NCBI GenBank assembly: GCA_002708995.1
Contig: PAPT01000011.1
Span: forward strand, 1 to 64,000
Origin: Geminicoccus sp.
GTDB taxonomy: Bacteria; Pseudomonadota; Alphaproteobacteria; UBA7985
Direction: 5' to 3'
DNA length: 64,000 bases
Under the pieces are notes generated by a model that was given only the letters and a program-made list of their open reading frames with translations, did no database searches and was not told where the DNA came from. Shown piece after piece: positions 1 through 8,575 of the stretch. The first letter of the stretch is position 1, and each line of letters begins with the position of its first letter. The position numbers and the translations under genes are program-made.

Positions 1-1525
1 CGACCACAGGTGCGGCGCCGGCAATGGTGGTCCGGCGCGCCATCCAGTCCGGCGCCTTTTTGGTCAGGAGGACTTCGAGCTCGTCGAATTCGCGGCGGAT
101 GGTCTTCCATTGCGCCCGGCGGTTGTCGAGCAGGTCTTCGATCTCCGAACGCTCCTTGAGCAGCGACTCACGCTCTTTTAGCAGCTTCATCTCCTCGAGC
201 TTGCGCAGCGAGCGCAGCCGGGTGTTGAGGATGTATTCGCCCTGCGCCTCGGTGAGGTCAAAGGTGCGGATCAGCTCGGCGCGCGGATCGTCCTCCACAC
301 GGATGATGCGGATCACTTCGTCGAGGTTGAGGAAGACCACCATCAGGCCCTCGACCCGCTCCAGATGCGTGTCGATCTCACCCAGACGGTAGCGCGAGCG
401 CCGGATCAGCACTTCGTGGCGGTGGTCGAGGAAGGCCCCCAGCGCCTCGCGCAGGTTCAGCACACCCGGCACGGTATCGGCATTGAGCACGTTCAGGTTC
501 ATCGGCACCCGGACTTCGAGGTCGGTGTTGCGGAACAGGCTCTCCATCAGGTGGGCAGGCTCGACATTGCGGCTCTTGGGCTCAATCACGATGCGGACGT
601 CGGCGGTAGACTCGTCGCGGATGTCGGCGCACAGGTGCAGCTTCTTCGCGGCGACCAGCTCGCCAGCCTTTTCCAGCAGGCGGCCCTTGGCGACCTGGTA
701 GGGGATCTCGATCACAGCGATCTGCCAGGTGCCGGCCTTGAGCTTTTCCACTTCCCAGCGGGCGCGCAGCCGCATCGAGCCTCGACCGGTCTCGTAGACC
801 TCCTGCAGCGTGTCGGCGTCCTCGACCAGCAGCCCGCCAGTGGGGAAATCCGGCCCGGGGACAAAGGTCATCAGGTCTTCGACCGTCGCCTGGGGATTGT
901 CGATCAGACGGCGCAAGGCGCCCAGCAGCTCGCCCACGTTGTGGGGCGGTACGGCCGTGGCCATGCCCACGGCGATCCCCTGTGTGCCGTTAGCCAGCAG
1001 GTTGGGGAAGGCCGCCGGCAGGACCACCGGTTCCTTTTCCTCGCCATTATAGGTGTCGCGGAAATCGACGGCGTCTTCGTCGATATTGCGCAGCAGCATC
1101 GCGGCTATTTCGGTCAGCTTGGCCTCGGTGTAGCGGTAAGCAGCGGCGTTATCGCCGTCGATGTTGCCGAAGTTGCCCTGGCCGTTGATCAACGGGTAGC
1201 GCTGGACAAAATCCTGAGCCAGCCGCACCAGTGCGTCGTAGATCGCGGTATCCCCGTGCGGGTGGTACTTACCGATGACCTCGCCGACGATGGTCGCACA
1301 CTTGCGGGGACTGGCGCTGGGGTCGACCTTGAGCTGGCGCATGGCATAGAGCACCCGTCGCTGGACCGGCTTCAGGCCGTCGCGAACGTCAGGCAGGGAG
1401 CGCGACATGATGGTCGACAGGGCGTAGGCAAGGTAGCGCTCGGAGAGGGCCGCGCCAAAATTCACATCGCGGATATCACCGCCGTTGTTGTTCAGCAGAT
1501 CGTCGTTATCAGCCGGTCCGGACAT
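1..1525 (-). CDS. parC: DNA topoisomerase IV subunit A, 3' end outside window
   Basis: Breakage-reunion subunit of topoisomerase IV, which decatenates daughter chromosomes together with ParE. About 508 codons are present; the C-terminal beta-pinwheel lies beyond the left edge. The start is the ATG at 1525, preceded by AGGTGAG. Visible motifs are [47 protein letters not shown] and RYTEAKL, whose Tyr132 should be the DNA-linked tyrosine. The run [16 protein letters not shown] fits alphaproteobacterial ParC better than GyrA. The residue aligned with the quinolone-contact serine is Thr93. GyrA is the only serious alternative; without the C-terminal domain the ParC call rests on these N-terminal signatures. 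No parE is in the window. Confidence 0.88.
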   Translation of the reverse strand, partial: MSGPADNDDLLNNNGGDIRDVNFGAALSERYLAYALSTIMSRSLPDVRDGLKPVQRRVLYAMRQLKVDPSASPRKCATIVGEVIGKYHPHGDTAIYDALVRLAQDFVQRYPLINGQGNFGNIDGDNAAAYRYTEAKLTEIAAMLLRNIDEDAVDFRDTYNGEEKEPVVLPAAFPNLLANGTQGIAVGMATAVPPHNVGELLGALRRLIDNPQATVEDLMTFVPGPDFPTGGLLVEDADTLQEVYETGRGSMRLRARWEVEKLKAGTWQIAVIEIPYQVAKGRLLEKAGELVAAKKLHLCADIRDESTADVRIVIEPKSRNVEPAHLMESLFRNTDLEVRVPMNLNVLNADTVPGVLNLREALGAFLDHRHEVLIRRSRYRLGEIDTHLERVEGLMVVFLNLDEVIRIIRVEDDPRAELIRTFDLTEAQGEYILNTRLRSLRKLEEMKLLKERESLLKERSEIEDLLDNRRAQWKTIRREFDELEVLLTKKAPDWMARRTTIAGAAPVV

Positions 1526-1680
1526 AACTCACCTAAGCCAGAAGGAATGCGCATAATTTATTAGCGACAGGCGCAGACAAAGGCCAGTGAGAAGGCGGGG
1601 GGAGACCATGTGCTGGGCGCGGGTGTTGCCTGCGCCGCACTCTTTTCAGACAGGGGTAGGAACCCACCCGCAGACGGGAC

Positions 1681-2211
1681 TCAGTAGAAACCCTTGATGG
1701 TCAGCAGCAGCACCATCCCGGCGCCGATCAGCACACCGCCGAGGATGGCCCGGACATTCCGCGGGTTGGGAAATACGTCACAGATGGTGCCAACCCCGAC
1801 ACCGATCAGGTGCATCAGTGCAGACGCCAACGAGAAACCGATGACGTACTGGAGAGGATCTGCGACCGCCGGGATTTCCGTGCCGTGGGGGTAGCCATGG
1901 ATCACGCCGAAAATCGCGACCACGGGAATGGCGAGGAAGGGCACGAAACGCAGTTGCACGGCGATCAACAAACCCAGCAAGATCACGCTGATCAGGATGC
2001 CGTCCTCAAAGGTGGGGATTTCCTGCCCGATCATGCCCATGACACCGCTGATGATCAGGAACAGCACGAACACCCCCGGGATATAGGCCCAGGCGTGCTT
2101 GCCGACCTGAACAGACAGCAGGCCCACGGCCAGCATCGCCAGCAGGTGATCTAGTCCGCCGATGGGATGGAAGAAGCCGTAGGACAGTGAGTCGGTGAAA
2201 AGCGCCTGCAT
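1681..2211 (-). CDS. hupE: HupE/UreJ family membrane protein (putative Ni/Co permease)
   Basis: A small polytopic membrane protein of 176 residues with about six hydrophobic segments. It carries the family's N-terminal signature HPIGGLDHLLAM (residues 15-26) and a second histidine cluster GVIHGYPHG. HupE/UreJ proteins are known or predicted to import nickel or cobalt for hydrogenase, urease or cobalamin enzymes. I chose the ATG at 2211, with AAGGGA upstream, rather than the in-frame TTG at 2229. No urease, hydrogenase or cobalamin gene is nearby, so the metal and client enzyme cannot be inferred from context. It faces away from nuoA. Confidence 0.8.
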   Translation of the reverse strand: MQALFTDSLSYGFFHPIGGLDHLLAMLAVGLLSVQVGKHAWAYIPGVFVLFLIISGVMGMIGQEIPTFEDGILISVILLGLLIAVQLRFVPFLAIPVVAIFGVIHGYPHGTEIPAVADPLQYVIGFSLASALMHLIGVGVGTICDVFPNPRNVRAILGGVLIGAGMVLLLTIKGFY

Positions 2212-2300
2212 CAGTCCGGGTCCCTTCAATAACGAATGCGCGTGGCCATGGCTGCTGACCTAACCAACCGCAGCGCGCGGCGCAAGCCCGAGGGCGGCTG

Positions 2301-2325
2301 AGCAGGCCAGTTTTGCTGGCCTGCT
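2301..2325. repeat. Perfect 10-bp inverted repeat upstream of nuoA
   Basis: AGCAGGCCAG, a TTTTG loop, then CTGGCCTGCT. It could form a strong hairpin in the divergent hupE-nuoA intergenic region. No T-run follows on either strand, so it is not a classical terminator. It may be a regulatory element or mRNA-leader structure. Confidence 0.45.
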
Positions 2326-2369
2326 ATCACGCCTGTGCGCGGTTGTGGCACTGGTCAAAGCGGGTGGTG

Positions 2370-2381
2370 GGGTGTACACCC
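2370..2381. promoter_or_regulatory. 12-bp perfect palindrome before nuoA
   Basis: GGGTGTACACCC lies about 36 bp before the nuoA start. Its symmetry and position suit a dimeric regulator's operator, but no specific regulator is recognised. Confidence 0.3.
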
Positions 2382-2417
2382 GTGCCAACGTGAGCGAAGC
2401 AAAAGGAAAGCAGGCCA

Positions 2418-2780
2418 ATGGAAGTCGCCGTTGACTACTTGCCCATCCTGATTTTCATGGGTTTGGCGGCCGTGCTGGCGCTGGTGATGGCAGGGATTCC
2501 CTTCCTCGTCGCCCCCAGCCGTCCGGACAGCGAAAAGCTTTCGGCCTACGAGTGTGGTTTCGAGGCCTTCGACGATTCACGCGGCCGGTTTGACGTTCGC
2601 TTTTATCTCGTCGCGATCCTGTTCATCATCTTCGACCTCGAAGTCGCCTTCCTGTTCCCCTGGGCGGTGAGCCTTCGTGAAGTGGGGCTGTTCGGCTTCT
2701 GGTCGATGATGATTTTCCTGACCATTCTGACCGTTGGCTTTCTCTATGAGTGGAAGAAAGGAGCGCTGGAATGGGAGTAG
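2418..2780 (+). CDS. nuoA: NADH-quinone oxidoreductase subunit A
   Basis: Membrane subunit of respiratory complex I, at the junction of the peripheral and membrane arms near the quinone site. It has 120 residues, a normal length, with three predicted transmembrane helices (about 7-29, 62-84 and 90-112). The conserved loop [14 protein letters not shown] after helix 1 and [12 protein letters not shown] in helix 2 identify the family. It is the first gene of a nuoABCDE run; its stop overlaps the nuoB start by 10 nt, so translation is probably coupled. Two symmetric DNA elements lie in the upstream region. Confidence 0.97.
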   Translation: MEVAVDYLPILIFMGLAAVLALVMAGIPFLVAPSRPDSEKLSAYECGFEAFDDSRGRFDVRFYLVAILFIIFDLEVAFLFPWAVSLREVGLFGFWSMMIFLTILTVGFLYEWKKGALEWE

Positions 2781-3307
2781 AAGGCAAGCCTCTGGCCCCG
2801 GGCGCTGAGCAGAGTGAAGCGCTCGATCTGGTGACCCAGGAGATCCAGGATCGCGGCTTCATCGTCGCCAATTTTGAAAAGCTCGCCGGCTGGGCGCGGT
2901 CCGGGTCACTCTGGCCCATGACCTTCGGTCTGGCCTGCTGCGGGGTCGAGATGATCCACGCAGGCACCGCGCGCTACGACATGGACCGCTTTGGCTGGCT
3001 GTTCCGGCCCTCGCCACGTCAGTCCGACGTGATGATCGTTGCCGGTACGCTGACCAACAAGATGGCGCCCGCACTGCGCAAGGTCTACGACCAGATGCCC
3101 GAGCCGCGCTGGGTGATCTCCATGGGCTCCTGCGCCAACGGTGGTGGCTACTATCACTATTCCTACTCTGTGGTGCGTGGCTGTGACCGGATCGTTCCGG
3201 TCGACGTCTACGTCCCCGGCTGCCCGCCGACCGCAGAGGCGCTGATCTACGGGGTCATGCAACTGCAGAAGAAAATTAAGCGCCAAGCTGGGATCATCCG
3301 TCGCTAG
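2771..3307 (+). CDS. nuoB: NADH-quinone oxidoreductase subunit B
   Basis: Peripheral complex I subunit that holds iron-sulfur cluster N2, the last electron donor to quinone. It has 178 residues from the ATG at 2771, which is preceded by AAAGGAG. A GTG at 2750 is in frame but lies deep inside nuoA and is not preferred. Cluster ligands are visible as the tandem Cys56-Cys57 in [10 protein letters not shown], Cys121 in [10 protein letters not shown] and Cys151 in [11 protein letters not shown]. It follows nuoA with a 10-nt overlap and precedes nuoC by about 76 nt. Confidence 0.97.
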   Translation: MGVEGKPLAPGAEQSEALDLVTQEIQDRGFIVANFEKLAGWARSGSLWPMTFGLACCGVEMIHAGTARYDMDRFGWLFRPSPRQSDVMIVAGTLTNKMAPALRKVYDQMPEPRWVISMGSCANGGGYYHYSYSVVRGCDRIVPVDVYVPGCPPTAEALIYGVMQLQKKIKRQAGIIRR

Positions 3308-3383
3308 GCTCGAAGGGCCGCGCTGAGGCCCCGTGAAGGCGGCCTTCTGGCGTGGCGAAGAAGGTTTAAGAAGGTTCCGCCGA

Positions 3384-3992
3384 ATGGAAGAATTGCTCGA
3401 AGCTGTAACCGGTGCACTGGGCGACCGCGTGCTTGAGTCGGTGGTTCACGCCGACCAGCTGACCATCCGCCTTTCCCGCGAAACGCTGACCGAAGACCTG
3501 ACCCGGCTGCGCAACGACAGCGGTTGCCGCTTTGCCGTTCTGCTGGACGTCACCGCCATCGATCTGCCCCAGCGCCCCGAGCGGTTCGACGTGGTCTACA
3601 TCCTGCTCTCGCCGTTCCTCAACCAGCGCCTGCGGGTCAAGGTGGCTATCGACGAGCGCACCCCGATTGCGTCGGCCACTGAAATCTGGCCCAGCGCCAA
3701 CTGGTTCGAGCGGGAAACCTGGGACATGTACGGGATCATGTTTGCCGATCACCCGGATTTCCGGCGCATCCTCACCGACTATGGCTTCTCCGGGCATCCG
3801 CTGCGCAAGGACTTCCCGCTGACCGGCTATTCGGAAGTGCGCTACTCCGAAGGAGACAAGCGCGTGGTCTATGAGCCCGTGTCGCTGTCCCAGGAATTCC
3901 GCAGCTTCGACTACGCCTCGCCCTGGGAAGGGCCGGGTGCTGCGCCCCTGCCGGGCGATGAGAAAGCCAGCGAAGAAGAGGAAGCCGCCTGA
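3384..3992 (+). CDS. nuoC: NADH-quinone oxidoreductase subunit C
   Basis: The 30-kDa peripheral subunit of complex I, 202 residues from the ATG at 3384 with AAGAAGG upstream. The family signature is clear: [21 protein letters not shown] and [12 protein letters not shown] at about residues 113-152. It is separate from nuoD, not fused as in enterobacteria. The C-terminus ends in an acidic tail ([10 protein letters not shown]). An in-frame GTG at 3333 would add 17 residues that do not resemble the family, so it was rejected as the start. Confidence 0.95.
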   Translation: MEELLEAVTGALGDRVLESVVHADQLTIRLSRETLTEDLTRLRNDSGCRFAVLLDVTAIDLPQRPERFDVVYILLSPFLNQRLRVKVAIDERTPIASATEIWPSANWFERETWDMYGIMFADHPDFRRILTDYGFSGHPLRKDFPLTGYSEVRYSEGDKRVVYEPVSLSQEFRSFDYASPWEGPGAAPLPGDEKASEEEEAA

Positions 3993-4019
3993 ACCGGCGG
4001 ACAGAGATAGAACAAGCCC

Positions 4020-5198
4020 ATGGCAGAAGTACAAATCAAGCCCCTGACCCTGAATTTCGGTCCCCAGCATCCCGCCGCCCACGGCGTGCTGCGCATGGTG
4101 CTGGAGATGGATGGCGAAATCGTCGAGCGCGTCGACCCGCACGTCGGTCTGCTGCACCGGGGCACGGAAAAGCTGATCGAGCACAAGACCTACCTGCAGG
4201 CGCTGCCGTACTTCGACCGGCTCGACTACGTCTCCCCCATGTGTCAGGAGCACGCCTTTGCACTGGCCGTGGAAAAGCTGCTCGGTATCGAGGCTCCAGC
4301 ACGCGGGCAGTATATCCGGGTGCTGTTTTCCGAGATCACCCGTATTCTCAACCACCTGCTGAATACCGGCGCCTTCATTATGGATGTTGGCGCGACCACA
4401 CCCATGCTATGGACCTTCGAGCAGCGCGATAAGCTGCTGGAGTTCTACGAGCGGGTTTCGGGCGCACGTTTCCACGCGGCCTACTTCCGCCCCGGCGGGG
4501 TGCATCAGGACCTGCCACCGGGTCTGGATGCCGATATCGCCGCCTTCTGTGACCAGTTTGACGCCGCCATCGATGACATCGAGACGCTGGTGACCAACAA
4601 CCGAATCTTCCGCCAGCGGACCGTCGACATCGGATTGGTGACGGCAGAGCAGGCGATGGCGCTGGGCTTCTCCGGGCCGATGCTGCGGGGCTCCAACGTG
4701 CCGTGGGACCTGCGCAAGTCGCAGCCCTATGAAGTCTATGACGAACTCGAATTCGACGTTGCCGTGGGTAAGAACGGCGACTGCTTCGACCGCTACCTGC
4801 TGCGGATCGAGGAGATGAAGCAGTCGGTGCACCTGATCCGGCAGTGCCTTGATAAAATGCCCGGCGGCGAGGTGCTCAACGAAGACCACAAGTTCACCCC
4901 GCCGCGTCGTGGTGACATGAAGCAGTCGATGGAATCGCTGATCCATCACTTCAAGCTTTACACCGAGGGCGTGAAGGTGCCCGAGGGCGATGTCTACGCC
5001 TGCGTCGAGGCGCCCAAGGGTGAGTTCGGCGTGTTCCTCGTCTCCGACGGGTCGAGTAAGCCCTACAAGTGCAAGATCCGCGCGCCGGGCTTTGCCCACC
5101 TCGCGGCGATGGATGAGCTGTCGAAGGGCCACCAGCTGGCCGATACCGTTGCCATCCTTGGCTCTATGGACGTCGTATTCGGGGAGATCGACCGCTAA
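4020..5198 (+). CDS. nuoD: NADH-quinone oxidoreductase subunit D
   Basis: The 49-kDa subunit of complex I, which forms the quinone-reduction pocket together with NuoB. It has 392 residues, the usual alphaproteobacterial length. Signatures are [13 protein letters not shown] near the N-terminus, [14 protein letters not shown] and the ending DVVFGEIDR. The ATG at 4020 lies 27 nt after nuoC. Its TAA stop shares one base with the nuoE ATG, so nuoD and nuoE are probably translationally coupled. Confidence 0.97.
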   Translation: MAEVQIKPLTLNFGPQHPAAHGVLRMVLEMDGEIVERVDPHVGLLHRGTEKLIEHKTYLQALPYFDRLDYVSPMCQEHAFALAVEKLLGIEAPARGQYIRVLFSEITRILNHLLNTGAFIMDVGATTPMLWTFEQRDKLLEFYERVSGARFHAAYFRPGGVHQDLPPGLDADIAAFCDQFDAAIDDIETLVTNNRIFRQRTVDIGLVTAEQAMALGFSGPMLRGSNVPWDLRKSQPYEVYDELEFDVAVGKNGDCFDRYLLRIEEMKQSVHLIRQCLDKMPGGEVLNEDHKFTPPRRGDMKQSMESLIHHFKLYTEGVKVPEGDVYACVEAPKGEFGVFLVSDGSSKPYKCKIRAPGFAHLAAMDELSKGHQLADTVAILGSMDVVFGEIDR

Positions 5199-5857
5199 TG
5201 GCTATTCAGGTTACCAGCCGCCCCAGCCCGCAGACGGGCGACTTCAGCGTTTCCAAGGCGAGCACCGACCGTGTCGCCGTGATCATGGCGCGCTACCCCG
5301 AGGACCGCAAAGCCTCCGGCATCATTCCGCTGCTGGACATTGCCCAGCGCGAAAACGGCGGCTGGCTGTCCAAAGAAGCCATCGAATGGGTGGCCGAGCA
5401 GACCGAGAGCGCGCCGATCCGCGTTTACGAAGTCGCTTCGTTCTATTCGATGTTCTACACCGAAGAAGTCGGTGAGCACGTCGTGCAGGTGTGCCGGACC
5501 ACGCCGTGCTGGTTGCGCGGCTCGGACAGCCTGACCCACGCTGCCCAGGATCACCTCGGGATCACGCTGGGGCAGACCACGGCCGACAAGAAATTCACGC
5601 TGATCCAGGTTGAATGTCTCGGGGCCTGCGTGAACGCGCCGATGGTGCAGATCAACGACAACTATTACGAAGACCTCGACGGCGCGACCTTCACCCGGAT
5701 CCTCGACGATCTGGCGGCGGGCAAGTCGATCGAATACGGCAGCATGACCGGCCGGATTGCCTCCGCGCCTGAAGGCGGCCCGCAGGCGCTCAAGGACTTC
5801 GACCCGTCGGTCAACGCCGGCAAGAAGCTGCCGGACTACAACGCACCGGCCGAGTAG
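5198..5857 (+). CDS. nuoE: NADH-quinone oxidoreductase subunit E
   Basis: The 24-kDa thioredoxin-like subunit of the NADH-dehydrogenase module, carrying the N1a [2Fe-2S] cluster. It has 219 residues. Ligands are Cys99 and Cys104 (VCRTTPCW) and Cys140 and Cys144 (VECLGACVNAP). The last roughly 45 residues extend beyond the core fold, as in other alphaproteobacteria. NuoF, its direct partner, would be expected next, but the following gene is unrelated. The nuo cluster therefore breaks here, and nuoF-N must lie elsewhere. Confidence 0.95.
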   Translation: MAIQVTSRPSPQTGDFSVSKASTDRVAVIMARYPEDRKASGIIPLLDIAQRENGGWLSKEAIEWVAEQTESAPIRVYEVASFYSMFYTEEVGEHVVQVCRTTPCWLRGSDSLTHAAQDHLGITLGQTTADKKFTLIQVECLGACVNAPMVQINDNYYEDLDGATFTRILDDLAAGKSIEYGSMTGRIASAPEGGPQALKDFDPSVNAGKKLPDYNAPAE

Positions 5858-5950
5858 GACCTAGCGCCCAGCCCACGCGTCTCTTTATTGCCACTTCACC
5901 TGATTAGCTTGGCAGGGCTAAGATCCCTGCCGACTGTCCGGAGGTTGCCC

Positions 5951-6358
5951 TTGCTTCGAATTCTGGTCCTGATCACCATGCTGCCGTTCCTGCTGGGGAA
6001 CAGCGCCTGTGACACCATCTATCGCTCTCTTGGCCTGATGGACGACGACGCGCACTATGGCGACACCAGCGGCAGCGAGACCCCCGGTGACAGCGACCTA
6101 GCGGAAACGACACCCTATCTGAAAAAGGACGATGACACAGGATCAGGTTCCGACGACCGGACCAATGACGCCTGCGGAGCATCGTCTTTCACCAGTTTCG
6201 TCGGTGGCGACTGGAGTGCGCTCGAAGCCCTCTATTCCCCGACCGAGAATTGGCGCGTGATCCGGCCGGGGCAGGCCGTAACCACGGACTACATCTTCGA
6301 TCGCATGAACATTGCTCTTGATGGCAGCGATGTTATCACCCGGATTTACTGCAGCTGA
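5951..6358 (+). CDS. Secreted peptidase inhibitor I78-like protein
   Basis: A 135-residue exported protein. An ideal GGAGG at 5940-5944, six bases before a TTG, fixes the start at 5951. The N-terminus (LRILVLITMLPFLLGNSAC) is a signal peptide, possibly lipid-modified at Cys20, although the lipobox is weak. A low-complexity acidic Asp/Ser/Gly linker follows. The C-terminal domain, about residues 74-134, has RPGQAVTTDYIFDRMNIALD and ends VITRIYCS. This matches the I78 serine-peptidase-inhibitor family (R-x-PG-x-x-VT-x-D and the RxN-x-x-D run, with two flanking cysteines). A role in protecting the envelope from secreted proteases is inferred from the family. Confidence 0.72.
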   Translation: MLRILVLITMLPFLLGNSACDTIYRSLGLMDDDAHYGDTSGSETPGDSDLAETTPYLKKDDDTGSGSDDRTNDACGASSFTSFVGGDWSALEALYSPTENWRVIRPGQAVTTDYIFDRMNIALDGSDVITRIYCS

Positions 6359-6385
6359 TTTCGTCGTCGCCGCGCGTGCCAGCGC

Positions 6386-7687
6386 TCAGGTGCGCTGCAC
6401 ACCGCGGGTCCAGGTTTCCACCTTCGGGGCAAAGAACTGCCAGGCGAACAGCTGATCGGTTACGGACTGAACCCGCTGCATCCGCAGCTTGGCCACGGGG
6501 TTGTCCGCGCCGCTCTCCAGCACCACGAAATCCGCCCATTTCCCCGCCGCGAAAGACCCGGCCTCGGCGTCGGTCTTCATCACCCGGGCATTGCCCAGCG
6601 TGTGCCAGTAGAAGGTTTCGTCAGCCGTCAAGCTCTGATCGCTAAAGCGGGCGACCTTGTAGGCCTCCTGCATGGTCACAAAGGGTGAGAAGGCGGTGCC
6701 ACCGCCAATGTCACAGCCCAGACCGATGGCGACCCCGGCCTCGCGATTGGCGCCAGGATTGAACAGGCCTGATCCCAGGAAGGTGTTGGAGGTCGGGCAG
6801 TGCACCACCGCAGCCCCGGCGTCAGCCATCCGCTCCAGCTCGGCCGGGGTGCTGTGGATGCCGTGGGCGAACAGCGACCGGTCGGTGACCAGCCCGAAGC
6901 GGTCGTAAACGGCGAGATAGGACTCATCGGCCGGAAACAGTTCTTTGATGGTGGCGATTTCGCGGGCGCTCTCGTTGATGTGGGTCTGCATCCGGGTTTC
7001 GGGGAACTCGGCGTGCAGGGCGCCGCACAGCTCCAGCTGCGCCTCGGTCGAAGTGATGGCAAAGCGCGGGGTCACAACGTAGCCAAAACGCTCGTAGCGC
7101 GGCTGCAGGTCGAGCAGCAGGGCCTTGGCGTCGTCGTAGGCGGATTGCGGGCTGTCCTGCAGCGCCGGGATCGCGTTACGGTCCATCGCCGTCTTGCCCG
7201 ACAGCAGCCCCATGCCGCGCTGGTTGAAGGCGGCGGCGAGGGCTTTCAGCGCCACGGGGTGGATGGTGGAGAACACGCAGGCCGAAGTTACACCGACGGC
7301 AAGCAGCTCGTCGGCGAAGATCGCCGCGATGGTCTCAGCGTGAGCGCAGTCGCCGAACCGGCTTTCTTCGGGGAAGGTGTGCGTTTCCAGCCAGGCCAGC
7401 AAATCGGTGCCGTAAGCGCCGATGATCGCCGTCTGTGGGAAGTGTAGGTGCGCATCGACAAAGCCCGGCAGCACCATGCCATCGCGCCGGTCAACCACCG
7501 GCCAATCTGCAAATTCGGTCGGCAGCGCACTGGCTTCTCCGACCCACGCGATGCGGCCATCGGAAGCGCAGGCAAGCGCGCCGTCTTCGAGACTGCGTCG
7601 GACCGATTGTCCGGTGAAAAAGGGATCGTCGTCCCACCACACCAGATGGGCGCGCAAGACGAAATTCGAAACAGATGCAGCCGTCAT
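6386..7687 (-). CDS. guaD: Guanine deaminase
   Basis: Hydrolyses guanine to xanthine and ammonia, feeding the xanthine dehydrogenase encoded next to it. It has 433 residues from the ATG at 7687, which has AGGGACC upstream. It is an amidohydrolase-superfamily TIM barrel with metal ligands visible in FVDAHLHFPQ (HxH), MQTHINES, LFAHGIHS and CDIGGGTAFS. HFPQ and the long barrel are typical of GuaD rather than other nucleobase deaminases. It is the last gene of the minus-strand block xdhA-xdhB-xdhC-guaD. Confidence 0.93.
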   Translation of the reverse strand: MTAASVSNFVLRAHLVWWDDDPFFTGQSVRRSLEDGALACASDGRIAWVGEASALPTEFADWPVVDRRDGMVLPGFVDAHLHFPQTAIIGAYGTDLLAWLETHTFPEESRFGDCAHAETIAAIFADELLAVGVTSACVFSTIHPVALKALAAAFNQRGMGLLSGKTAMDRNAIPALQDSPQSAYDDAKALLLDLQPRYERFGYVVTPRFAITSTEAQLELCGALHAEFPETRMQTHINESAREIATIKELFPADESYLAVYDRFGLVTDRSLFAHGIHSTPAELERMADAGAAVVHCPTSNTFLGSGLFNPGANREAGVAIGLGCDIGGGTAFSPFVTMQEAYKVARFSDQSLTADETFYWHTLGNARVMKTDAEAGSFAAGKWADFVVLESGADNPVAKLRMQRVQSVTDQLFAWQFFAPKVETWTRGVQRT

Positions 7688-7813
7688 ACCCACGGTCCCT
7701 GCGCTGGTTCTTGACGAGCTAATCAATAGTCTGGGGCCTCGGGGGTCAAGGGGGCTTTGCGCAGGGGTCGCGTGCAGAGGAGCGCGTCCGAGAAGGCAGG
7801 CGAGCGAGAAAAC

Positions 7814-8569
7814 TCAGGCGCGGAAGCGCGACCGGAGCAGCAGCGCTTCGGCGGCCACGGCCGCGGCGATCACTGCTGGCTCCTTGCCGCGGATGCCGCT
7901 GATCCCGATGGGGGTGATCAGGCGGGCCTGTGTTTCATCGCTGAAACCCCGGCCCCGCAGCTGACTGCGGAAGCGGGCGATCTTGGTGTGCGAGCCGATC
8001 ATCCCGATGAAGGGAACCTCCGCCTCGCTGCGCTGGAGCAGGGCCGAGACGATATTCAGATCGAGGCTGTGGTCGTGGGTCATGACGTAGTGCAGGGCGC
8101 CCGCGGGACCGCTTTCTGCCTGCTCCACCAGCGCAGCCTGATCCGCCGGGGTGTTGTCGCGCTCGTCCAGCCACGTGAGTTCGAAGGGCAGGGGCTGAAG
8201 CGCGCGCGCCAGCGCCTGACCGACGTGGCCACCACCGTAGAGCACCAGCGGAAAGCCGGTGATCGGTGCCTCGGGGTGGTAGCCCCGGGTCAGAGACAGC
8301 CGCACGAAGCCCCCGCAGCACTGGTTCAGCGCCGGCCCCAGCGGCAGTTCCATGGCCGCGCGGTCCTCATCGGCCGCCAGCATGTCGCGGGCGCGTGCGA
8401 TGGCCCGGTGTTCGAGCGCTCCGCCGCCAATGGTCCCCGACACGGTGGCTTCGCTGACCCACATGCAGGTTCCAGCATCGCGCGGGGTGCTGCCCAGTGC
8501 CTCGGTGATTTCAACGGTGATCCAATCTTCGGCCTGCCCGGATGGGGGCTGAGCGGTGAGATCCGCCAT
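7814..8569 (-). CDS. xdhC: Xanthine dehydrogenase accessory protein XdhC
   Basis: Chaperone that binds molybdenum cofactor, promotes its sulfuration and inserts it into XdhB. It has 251 residues. The N-terminal XdhC/CoxI region has EALGSTPRDAGTCMWV and GTIGGGALEH. The middle Rossmann domain has VLYGGGHVGQALARAL. GMIGSHTK near residue 195 and the ending ITPIGISGIRGKEPAVIAA are characteristic. It follows xdhB after 6 nt, so it is likely in the same operon. Confidence 0.93.
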   Translation of the reverse strand: MADLTAQPPSGQAEDWITVEITEALGSTPRDAGTCMWVSEATVSGTIGGGALEHRAIARARDMLAADEDRAAMELPLGPALNQCCGGFVRLSLTRGYHPEAPITGFPLVLYGGGHVGQALARALQPLPFELTWLDERDNTPADQAALVEQAESGPAGALHYVMTHDHSLDLNIVSALLQRSEAEVPFIGMIGSHTKIARFRSQLRGRGFSDETQARLITPIGISGIRGKEPAVIAAAVAAEALLLRSRFRA

Positions 8570-8575
8570 GGTGTC

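Noticed and set aside
365-1564. Long plus-strand frame opposite parC
   Set aside because: Antisense to a clear topoisomerase; composition reflects complementary codon bias and no family is visible.
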